Shown: piece after piece, positions 55,213 to 64,000 of the stretch | Layout: each line of letters opens with the position of its first letter | How positions within the stretch are numbered: the first letter of the stretch is position 1 | NCBI GenBank assembly: GCA_032433765.1 | Contig: JAVIAB010000092.1 | Location: 39,445,718-39,509,717, forward strand | Length of the DNA stretch: 64,000 bases | Direction of reading: 5' to 3' | Origin: Megaustenia siamemsis | Lineage: Eukaryota > Mollusca > Gastropoda > Stylommatophora > Ariophantidae | The notes under the pieces: model-generated | What the model saw: only the letters and a program-made list of their open reading frames with translations | The model's database searches: none | Told to the model about the DNA's origin: nothing | Translations under genes and position numbers: made by a program

Positions 55213-56716
55213 GTATCTTACCTCATTCACTTTCTTACTCATTCTAATGCTCTATAATTTTCCTTATCTTCATATCTTTCTATCTCTTACAAGTTAATTT
55301 CTTTGTTTTAAAATTTATTTCTTAACTCTCTCGCTCTCTCTCTTTCTCTCCATCATGTTACGATAACAAGATTATAGCTCTACTGTGATGTCTGTAGCAA
55401 TATTTTTATGCCCACTAATCAATATTGGCAAGTAGTAAATTATTATTTTTTTCCCGCTGTCCATGGAATTTGTAGAATTTTTCAGCAAAATCACATTTCC
55501 GCAACCGTAAACGCCTTATCTTCTCGTTTTCGCTTGTGTATTAATTGTGCATGGCTTGCAGTCATATATCAACGTGATTTAATACAACTAAAAATTAAAC
55601 AAAATGCTAGCTGCGCACTTTTGAAATGCTGTCTTTGTAAAGTCGTTTCTGTTATTTATTATTATTGTGCAACATATTCCATCTCATAGAATATAGGCTA
55701 TCTTCAGAAAAGTGCGCGGAAATTCTTCTTTCAAGGATAGTTAAAAGAAACATTCTTTAATTCTGCCAAGATAGTAAATCACGCAAATGTCACCAACACC
55801 ACAATGACATGTAAAACATGAAATCAACCCACAAAAATGGGCGTCATTTGTTGAGAAGTTTCAGAAGGCATATTATCACAGGAAGAAGCAGAAAAGTTCA
55901 CCGTAAATCCTTCCAACGATCAAGATATGTGTGTGTACATTTCTGGGAAAATAATGTTACAAGAATAAAATTATTTTTGTTCCCTCGGCCGGTCCGATGA
56001 ACAGTTCGGTGGTATAGATATTTATTGGAACCCCGGCTTTTAATTCGTTTCTCTACTCTTACTTAGCTGAATCCTTACAACTTTTTCTGTGTAAAATGTG
56101 ACCGGGTATTCGCACGTTGCTTCATACATCATTCTGCATATTCTCTTGGTCCGAGAGCATAATTCATTAGGTTTCCCGGGTCTGACTTGCATGAATAATG
56201 ATGTATATATGATTGATGTTTGTTGTATTAAAATTACAATTCGCTGAAGAAGTTCAAGGACTCAACAGGAAGGAGCAAAAAGTAGGAAAACGAACTTTCT
56301 TTGACGTAGAAGGAGGACATGAAAAAGTGGAGCATTTCTACTTCAAAAATATAAAGAATTTTGTGTTACCAATGAGAGAATAAAAAGAGCTTGATGGTAT
56401 CGTAACTTTGTTTCCAGTATAAATTTTTCAATTGTTCAATGACAACCTTGAGTTCGTTCATTTTTATTTTTTTTAAATTAGAAAACAGATTTCGGTGCTC
56501 GGATTTTCAGACTTGAAGTCATTAATTTCAAATGCAAGAGTTTTCTAAAATAAAAGCATTTTTCTCAATTTCAAGCAACTGCTGGTGTGTAAAGAAATTT
56601 TAAAAAAGAAAGGAACAGAATGGACGCTAGAATGGTTACTATATATTTTTATTGTATGTGACTACCCTTTCAAATATTAATATCCCTTCTCTATCCCCTT
56701 TCACTTAATATACGTA
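55213..56716. other. Unannotated stretch with a possible LINE trace
   Basis: CTGTCCATGGAATTTGTAGA and TTTTTCAGCAAAATCACATTTC near 55458-55500 recall the antisense VPWT region of family A (compare 41345-41395). It is too weak to call. Nothing else is recognised. Confidence 0.35.
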
Positions 56717-56745
56717 GGGAGGTCAAAAAGTAATGCACACCAATT
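56717..56745 (+). repeat. Mariner terminal inverted repeat, left
   Basis: Reverse complement of 58020-58048 over all 29 bases; transposase binding end. Confidence 0.95.
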
Positions 56746-56819
56746 GTTTTCACGGAAACTATTCGGGCAAAATGTGTGAAATTTTCACAGATTGTAGCTG
56801 AACATCCCCTTTACACTAC

Positions 56820-57893
56820 CTATCTTTCAACATAATCTCCGTCCAAGCGTATTGCCTTACGCCAACGCGAAACTAGGTCATGAATGCCTCGTTTGTACCA
56901 AGTTTTGTCCTGCTGGCGTAGCCATTTTTTTTTAACTGCACGGATCACATCCTCATCATTGTCAAAGTGTGTCCCACGCAGGAATTTTTTTAGTGGTCCA
57001 AACAGATGGAAATCTGAGGGAGCCAGATCAGGGCTGTAAAGAGGATGGGGCAGTACAGTCCAACCAAATTTGTTGATTGCTTCCCGTGTTACCAGACTTG
57101 TGTGAGGGCGTGCATTGTCATGTTGAAGCAACAAATCTGCAGATGGCTTATTAGGCCGAACTCTGTGGAACCGATTTTTGAGTTTTGTCAGTGTATTGAT
57201 GTAAGCTGTCGAGTTGATTGTCTCACCTCTTGTCATTACATCAACAAGAATCACACCATCAATGTCCCAGAAGACAGTGATCATCACCTTTCCGGCTGAT
57301 GGAGATGTTTTGAATTTTTTTCTTTTTGGTGACTGCGGATGATGCCATTCCATTGACTGCATTTTTGTTTCAGGCTCATAATAATGTGCCCACGTTTCGT
57401 CACCGGTAACAATTTTTGACAAAAACATTTCTCCTTCAACACCGAAACGCTCCAACAATTCAGAACAGAATGTTTTCCTTTGAACTCTGTGATCATTTGT
57501 TAGGCACCGAGGAACCCATCGAGCGCAAATCTTTGAATATCCGAGAGTTTTAAAAATTGCGATTGCACTTCCCTTGCTGACTGTAAGCTGCAATGCCAAT
57601 TGCTGACTAGTGATACGCCTATCCTTACGAATAATGGCATCAGACCGGTTTAACATGTCTGTGCTGGTAGCCGAGGCAACACGTCCAGAACGCGGTAAAT
57701 CATGCAGCTCCACTCGTACACTTTCTGCAGCTTTAATTCTCTGAACCCAGCGACTAACTGTGCTCCTATCGACTGCAGAACATTTGTACACTGCACACAG
57801 TCGTTTATGAATGTTTGCCACAATTTCTTTTTCCGCAACCAGAAATTATACGACAATTCGCTGTTTGTAACGGACATTGTTGACAAGCTCCAT
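56820..57893 (-). pseudogene. Mariner transposase with one premature stop
   Basis: The natural start is the ATG at 57891-57893 (MELVNNVRYKQRIVV...). A TAA at 57846-57848 follows as codon 16, where relatives of this type usually read Glu (EFLVAEKE). Downstream the frame is open for another 341 codons to 56820. The helix-turn-helix region includes AVDRSTVSRWVQRI and ITSQQLALQL. The linker has WVPRCLT, a variant of the mariner WVPHxLT motif. The catalytic acids are D165 (VTGDETW), D259 (LLQHDNARPH) and D294 (YSPDLAPSDFHLFG), counted from the ATG. The 34 residues between the last two define D,D34D. About 357 codons in all is normal size. The GTG-started frame (57821) is not the real start. Confidence 0.95.
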
Positions 57894-58019
57894 TGTAACG
57901 GTTCATAGATTGCGTAATATTTATCAGAATGCTGTGCAATTTGGTGCACATAATTGGAACATGTCATATTCCAAGTGTGCAAAATTTCATATTGCTATCT
58001 TTATTATTAGCCGAGAAAA

Positions 58020-58048
58020 AATTGGTGTGCATTACTTTTTGACCTCCC
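58020..58048 (-). repeat. Mariner terminal inverted repeat, right
   Basis: Partner of 56717-56745. It is followed by CTG and then TA, likely the target TA. Confidence 0.95.
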
Positions 58049-58435
58049 CTGTAATAACTGTTACGTACTTAATAATCAAAGTGCAGATATATTTTCGTTT
58101 TCAGCATTTTCTGTTCATGTAGTTCAGGTTTATATTTATAATTGTACGATATTAATCTATTAATGTGTGATTTATTAAGATTTAAATTAACAATCAAGCA
58201 GTTGCTGCGGATAAATAATATATATTTGAAATAAAAAAGAATTTGGATAATTACGGCTGTAGTGTACCTAACAAACTAATTTATTCAGCTGTCTGCTAAA
58301 TTTACGCTGATTTCTTCCATGTTTTTACCTTAAAATGTGAAAATGTCAAAAAATACTTTAAGTATTTCATATTCTTTCCTTAGCTTAATTATTTCCTCCT
58401 GTTTATAATAAGCTCTCTTCTTATTATGACGTCGG
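58049..58435. other. Unannotated stretch
   Basis: AT-rich; no feature seen. Confidence 0.35.
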
Positions 58436-58545
58436 TGAACATCATCGTTTCTCTGTTCATCTGTCCATAGTAATCTTAACATGCTTCTGTAAATAAATTG
58501 TATGTGGTCTCAATAGATTATATAGCTGTCTGTTTTCCCATTGCA
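58436..58545 (-). mobile_element. LINE A-like fragment, degenerate
   Basis: CTGTCCATAGTAATCTTAAC and ATGCTTCTGTAAATAAATTG correspond to 41345-41385 (antisense VPWT and FYRRM region). The TATAGCTGTCTGTTTTCCCA line matches CTTGTCTGTTGTTCC. Short and decayed. Confidence 0.55.
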
Positions 58546-58659
58546 CTACATTAGCACTTAAGAGCACTCAATTAATAAAAAGAATTGCAACAACGAATTC
58601 AAATACTCAGTGCACTGATTGCCACACTCAATTATAATACTCAATTATGTTAGCACTGG

Positions 58660-59095
58660 CTAAAATGGGGTTCTTGAAGAAAGAGTCAGCAGGGAAATAC
58701 ATCTTGATTGCTTCATTAAGTGTGTTAAGTCAGCATTACACAAAATGAAAAATAATTTACTCCGACAAGTATCAATCAAAAAAGCAAGACAAAATGTTCT
58801 TTAATGTTATATGGAACCTACACGATGCCTCGTGAAAGTGATTGCAGGATTTATTGAGTAGGGAAGAAAATCACTGAAAGAGACAAAAGTCTAGATCTAC
58901 AGAAAATGCATTAAAAAAAATAGTGAAGACTTTGTTCAATGAAGCCAGTCCACAAAGAGAATTGTTGTTGTTGTTGTTGCGTTCGCCAGCTTTCGCCAGA
59001 ATTTTTGAAGCGGATTATAAATTGTTACATTATTTGGTCACGTGATAGTGAAAAAGTAAACCTGAATATATTGTAATATAAAAGATAGAGTTAAT
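58660..59095 (+). mobile_element. LINE A-like fragment, degenerate, opposite orientation
   Basis: Translation gives a CVKSALHKMKNNLLRQ line, parallel to [15 protein letters not shown], then KARQNVL*CYMEPT for [11 protein letters not shown]. After a GTTGTTGTTG-containing insertion (about 58965-59020) an LFGHVIV-like and YIV line remains. It lies back to back with 58436-58545. Confidence 0.5.
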
Positions 59096-60763
59096 GAGAA
59101 ACAGGGGAAAACAATAAGGTACAATATATAGTGCAGTGCCGTAGTCTGCTGTAGAAAGAGATTAATAACGATATTGATAAGAAATAACGAAAATAAGAAA
59201 ACAATATGTTTGCATCCAAGCGATGGTATGAACCCTGTTTATAAAGATTATTGTATTTAAAATGTTAGCTCTTACTAAAGTTAAGGTTCCCATCACGTCT
59301 TGCTAGACGTATAGGGTGTATGACAAGATATTTTCTAGTATTTCTTATAAAGATTAATTGTGTTTCTTATAAACATGATAATTTTCAGTAATATTTGCAG
59401 AGAAAAATGTACAAAATGTTGCTAGTAACGATGAAGGGAAATCTTGATACCATTAGAAGACATACATAGACAAACTTAGTTGGTGGTACATTTCGTTTCT
59501 GCTTTATACTTTGGATGCAAAATCTGAACTTGATTATCCCACTTGTTTCCCACCCTAGAGCCATTTCCAGTCAACTATTTGTTCAGGAAGGAAGAGATAA
59601 TTATGTTTGTGATAACGGAAGGATGAATGACCGCTTAATGAGTTATCGTTCTCTCCCAACATGGAACAAAGCTTGCATCTCGCGATACAAGATTTCCTTG
59701 CTATGTGTAAGAAAATAGTAAAGTTTTCCAAAATTGTTGTAAAACAATTGGTAAGCTAATATAAAATGTACGCTATATTTCTTAATATTGTCTTAGTTAA
59801 CGATTCTACAAATGCTTCCTCTTCACTCAGAAATCGGATCTGTCTATACAATATTGACGCTAGGGAAGATGCTCAGTACAACAGTATCCAGCATAAGACA
59901 CTAATATATTACCAAACTATTGACAAATCAAAATTGCTCGCTACCAGCAAGAGGTATGAATTCTACAATGAACATGTTTGGTCAACTACAGATGTATTTT
60001 ATATACACGTATTTTATTATCAAACTTTTAAGCAAAGGAACAAATATATAATTGTAGGCGTGTATCTTATTTTTCTTGGGGTCTACGAGAGCGGGAGACG
60101 TGGAGTACGTGTTGCGATTGGAGAATAAAAGAAATACTGCCCAGTTCATTCCGTAGAAAATGTACAGGTCGTTCACACACAAAAAAACACAAGCAAACAT
60201 AAGTTATGTATCATTGGCTGGAAATGATGAAGCACATACACAAAGAAATAAAAATGCAAAATAGTACCGTCTTAAAGATTAACTCTAGTTAACAATCAAC
60301 TTTGCAATAGCAAAGACTAGAAGATAGTGAAACGTTCAAAGTTATTATTGTCATGAAATTAGCTTACCCCTATTACCGCACGCGATAAACTTTTCAAACT
60401 TAAATTAAACAAACCTCGATATGACATCATCTTTTACTTTAACAAGTTATTCTAAGATTTAATGCTTTCACGTGTCAGGTTTTTACGTCACGTACAAAGA
60501 GGGTCATCAAAAAGGCAACGTAATTATAACAGTACACGGTTCAAAGACACTTTGTGAAGCTCTTACAAAATATATCACAAACCGCATTCTTATATCATTT
60601 GGAATTAGAATTCACTCTTTATTTCTTTTTTTATATGACCCAGTCCGCCTGCGCAGAGACCGAAATATCTCAGTTGAAAGGCAACAAAATAGCTTCCGCA
60701 ACGATCCTTTTTACAAGTAAAATTATAAACATACAGAGACAATATTTAAGAAATTACAAAAGA
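59096..60763. other. Unannotated 1.7 kb stretch
   Basis: Frames at 59515-59718, 59766-60128 and 60472-60720 have no recognised motif. I do not support them as genes. Confidence 0.4.
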
Positions 60764-60775
60764 AACTCTCTCTAG

Positions 60776-60832
<57 letters not shown>
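60764..60832. repeat. (CT)n-(AT)n compound microsatellite
   Basis: About 33 bases of CT run into about 33 bases of AT. Confidence 0.95.
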
Positions 60833-60836
<4 letters not shown>

Positions 60837-61548
60837 TATATGTTATAATTATTATATATAATAGAATGCAGCTAACTACACTTATGGACATATATTATAG
60901 GGATCTAAAACATGATAACCGCCGAACTAGGATGAAGAAAACTAACCATGTCTGAAAATAATGAACCCACATACACGTGTTTATTTCCCAATTGACAAGG
61001 GAAATTCAATGAAAGGCGGTTGATGGAAATAAAAATAACAGACATTATCAAGTTACAATATTTGCACTGGCATCAATATGTTGATTCTGTTGCTGTCTTA
61101 ACCGGCAGAGCAATCAGAACTGTTATCTTTGTTGATAGCGCGGAGGTGGCTCTCTCGTTCGGTCAATCCTTCCGTAGGTTAAGAAAGTCATACTTATAGA
61201 GAAGCATACGTTGAAGCCGATTGTTATTAGGCCCAGATGTGTATGTATCTATCCAGTTCTTACCTATTTTTTTTTAAATTTATTAGTGCGGTTTAGCTCA
61301 TCAACAAGAGCACTCCATTGTTTTCCCTTTTTTTCTGTTTTCTTTTACTAATTTCCTCCAAATGTATTATTTTTATGTGTTGTTTTTCAAGGTCTCATAT
61401 GTCTCTCGAATGTCATGTGTGTATTTGTCTTCATTGTTACTTCCCCTGTATATTTCAGGCAGCAGAGGACGGTGGTTTGGAACTTGAGAAGGGCATGGCG
61501 GGATGAGTTGTCGCTTTACATGTATACAAAATATATTGTAAATAAAAA
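60833..61548. other. Unannotated stretch with a splice-acceptor-like segment
   Basis: CTTCCCCTGTATATTTCAG at 61441-61459 followed by a short GC-richer open stretch and an AATAAA near 61540 could be a terminal exon, or a LINE tail. See findings. Confidence 0.3.
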
Positions 61549-61796
61549 AAAGTAAAGAGCCCCGTCACGCCAAGTAGCGTTTAGGGAATATGGTGTTAGA
61601 GACCATAAATTTTACAAACCTTCAGCACATGATTTTTGGGGTAATGTGGTCGGTATTACGCCCGTGCCGCTTTACTTTCCCAGAAAAAAATCCGGTACCC
61701 ATTAAATGCTGGGTGAACCGGAGCCGTCGGTTGGGATGAACCCTACCTCTTGTCCTTTGTAGTCCAGTTCACTAACCACTGAGCTATCGCGGCTGC
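61549..61796 (-). mobile_element. SINE1 copy, near full length
   Basis: The minus strand begins GGCAGCCGCGATAGCTCAGT and ends in the TACTTTTTT-like tail (reverse of AAAAAAAAGTAAAG). The body has several small deletions, including in GGTTCATCCC. AAAATATAT occurs on both sides but the flanks are too AT-rich to prove a duplication. Confidence 0.92.
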
Positions 61797-62182
61797 CATA
61801 TAAAATATATAGACTACTACAATTAGCCTCAAAGCCTATTATTTATACTATTGTATTACTTTTTTCTTATTTCGCAACGCCAGTAACTAAGAGCTTTTCT
61901 TTGATGCGTCCAGATAACCAATTTTGTTGATCACGCCAAGTAGATTCAAATGTTCATCCTGCAATATGTGGCTGCATCTTCTGTCAAGTCATTTCGTCCT
62001 GAGAAAGGAGTATATCATTTTTTTTAAAAATAAGAACAATAATGCCTGGAGTCATCTGCCACATAAATTCTTTCTTGCAACTCATACACAGTTTTTTCTG
62101 TCTGTGGGGGCGATCAACACACTTAACCTGACAGCTGACTTCATGTGAGAGTCTGGAATCCTGCTCTGTTTGAGCCCTGATC

Positions 62183-62185
<3 letters not shown>
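61797..62185. other. Unannotated stretch
   Basis: The frame 61924-62148 has no motif; no feature supported. Confidence 0.35.

Positions 62186-62226
<41 letters not shown>
62186..62226. repeat. (AG)n microsatellite
   Basis: About 40 bases of AG. Confidence 0.95.
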
Positions 62227-62229
<3 letters not shown>

Positions 62230-62641
62230 CGCTGTTTGCTTCTGTTCGAACGTCTAAGTTGATCATTAGCCTAATATACATTGCAACAATAAGATTACGG
62301 CATTTTACGCTATTTAAAACAGTTCGTTCAGTTGTTGCCCTATATTATCATAATTATAATTACATCATGCTTGGTATGTTAAATATGTGTTTTGTAAGTT
62401 ATGACCACACATGGTTTTGCTACTACAAAACATTTAACATTCTTACAGTATTGTTCATTTTGTTTTTATATAAAGATCCACTCATGTGATCGGAGGGTTT
62501 GTTTTGTTTACCTCCTGTCCTGCCTAAATTTGTATATATTGCGATACAGAAAACCATGTTATTATTTAAACGACTGTTATCGTGGCAACCAGGAAGTAGT
62601 TTGTGAAATGTGCTCCCTATTGTTCTCATACACATTGCAAA

Positions 62642-62645
<4 letters not shown>
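62227..62645. other. Unannotated stretch
   Basis: No feature seen. Confidence 0.35.

Positions 62646-62695
<50 letters not shown>
62646..62695. repeat. (TA)n microsatellite
   Basis: About 48 bases of AT, source of YIYIYI frames on both strands. Confidence 0.95.
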
Positions 62696-62697
<2 letters not shown>

Positions 62698-64000
62698 GAC
62701 GATTAAGTAAGTTTATTTTCAGGGACAATTAAGCCTATTATAACGGTACGAATTACCTGAGCTGTGTATCACGACTGATTGAGATAGGTGGCTGGTTGGT
62801 TGTTACTTACATTTTGTGTAACGTATTATGATAAAATATTAGAGAAATCGTGACCTCTGTTGCATCCTCTGAATAACCAGCACAGGTTCCAGATGAGAAC
62901 TTGTTCAGCAATGCTTGTAGTTGGCCTTCGAATGGTGTGTCCTATCCATCCCCGCAGTCTTTTAATTTCTTCTGTTGTGGGAAAACTTTGCTATCGTTCA
63001 TCAATTACAATAATGTACAGCACAGCACAGATCAGAGCATTAAAAAAAATGACATATCAGATCACCGAAATTATGGTCGACGAAAAGAAATGCAGCGAGA
63101 GGGAACAGTTCCTGGCGGTTCGTATTGTGATGGGCTACGTCATTGGGATTCACCTGCCGAGTGAAGCTATGGCGTTGAACACAAGGCCAGACATGGAGAT
63201 GTAGACTTTTGGACACGTAATGGCATTGTCACAACATCACTTTCTCAGATTTGTCTATCCAACAGGACCATATTAGCCGCGAATTGCTTAACAAACCTTT
63301 TTTTCTATATCAATTGCTATGAACGTGGACATACTTGATTTATTTACTCAATGCATTTTATGTCGTTTGAACTGAGTGTTGAAGAGATAAATAGTCACAA
63401 TTGTTGTTTTGTGATGGTATTAACGATTGTCGTTTGATATGGTTGTTGTTACATGTTACGGTACTTGATGCATTCAGCGCTGTGCAATTTTAACGCGTGG
63501 ATGAAGAACTAAGACGGATGGATGAAAGCAATTCATATAAAGATATCATCTTTAGTTCTGTACATGAAAGTGGCAAAGACTGTCTAGATGTAGTGTTTAA
63601 AATATAATTCTGCCTTATTAATTATGTGTCTCGCGCATAAATTTCAAAAGACGACTTACACTGCGTTTTACTCTATTTCATATTATAGTCATTTGAAAAG
63701 CCGGACGTGAAGAACCACTGTAAGAAAACAGCATCAAAAGAAAAACATTGACAATTAATATAAAGAAATCAAAAACATAAATTAATGATTAGAATGTTAC
63801 GAAAAAATTTCTCAAAAATATGTCCCTATGTCTAAAATACAGAGATAAAGGACGTGAAAAGAAAGACGGGAAAAATAGGATACAACTTTGATGAAATGTA
63901 CAATTTGAAAAATAAAGATAGTGTAAATTTGTTAGAGTTCATAAGACAAGTAGTATCAGGCACACAGCATAAAACAGCAGGTGCAGGGGCTTGACAGTGA
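62696..64000. other. Unannotated end of window
   Basis: The plus frames 62860-63204 and 62901-63164 overlap in different phases and show no motif I trust. The remaining sequence is AT-rich without visible repeats. Confidence 0.4.

Larger units (their letters stand above)
56717..58048 (-). mobile_element. Mariner-type DNA transposon
   Basis: The ends are perfect inverted repeats of 29 bases (56717-56745 and 58020-58048), containing GGGAGGTCAAAAAGTAATGC. A TA dinucleotide borders each side, though the exact terminal bases differ slightly (CGTAGGG on the left, CAGGGG on the right). The only gene is a transposase on the minus strand. Size, ends and protein fit a mariner-like element of the D,D34D class. 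The TIRs are undamaged. Confidence 0.95.

Noticed and set aside
59766..60128. 120-codon frame
   Set aside because: No recognised motif, no supporting signals and AT-rich codon use; kept as unannotated.
61284..61318. tRNA-like GCGGTTTAGCTCATCAACAA segment
   Set aside because: No B-box follows at the expected distance, so it is probably chance.
62860..63204. Possible LINE-derived frame at the right end
   Set aside because: Short basic stretches recall LINE tails, but no block aligns with families A to G.

Overview
This 64 kb window looks like non-coding DNA from an animal nuclear genome. It is AT-rich, has no operon-like packing, and is full of (TA)n, (TG)n and (CT)n microsatellites. I recognise no host protein gene, rRNA or free-standing tRNA. 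Every protein-like reading frame I can interpret belongs to a transposable element. The mix of non-LTR retrotransposons, tRNA-headed SINEs and a mariner fits an invertebrate. My best guess is a heterobranch gastropod mollusc, but that rests on the general character of the LINE proteins and is weakly supported.

The LINE remnants fall into recurring families, labelled here A to G plus an RNase H-bearing one. Family A is at 690-850, 2866-3440, 7985-8372, 10355-12715, 28038-28083, 39701-39826, 41043-42010 and 52031-52255, with more diverged relatives at 33553-34193, 47705-47815, 58436-58545 and 58660-59095. Family B is at 1558-2035, 4335-5545, 15068-15362, 31975-32992 and 49488-49890, with a B-like piece at 7660-7860. 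Family C is at 2374-2734, 17534-19260, 23551-24107, 31087-31600 and 42726-43362. Family D is one 5'-truncated copy with an open 587-codon frame (24177-26027). Family E is at 5765-7565 and 40741-41033. F and G are short 3' ends. An I-type LINE with an RNase H domain lies at 19378-20759. Nearly all copies are 5'-truncated, as target-primed insertion produces, and most carry frameshifts or stops.

The non-autonomous fraction is varied. One SINE family (SINE1) has seven copies, several with clear target-site duplications, and one sits inside a family A-like LINE. Four further SINE-like families (SINE2, 3, 4 and 6) are present in one to three copies each; they carry tRNA-like heads except where truncated. 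A mariner with 29-bp perfect inverted repeats (56717-58048) encodes a transposase that is full length except for one stop at codon 16.

Tandem arrays include a 34-bp minisatellite at 37027-37620 whose copies decay towards one end, a 13-16-bp satellite at 50801-51427, a 35-bp array at 44156-44280 and a 47-bp triplet at 26897-27037. The remaining sequence shows no structure I can support. I did not find a convincing new multi-gene system. The most original material is the set of SINE families, their insertion footprints and the LINE 3'-end structures.
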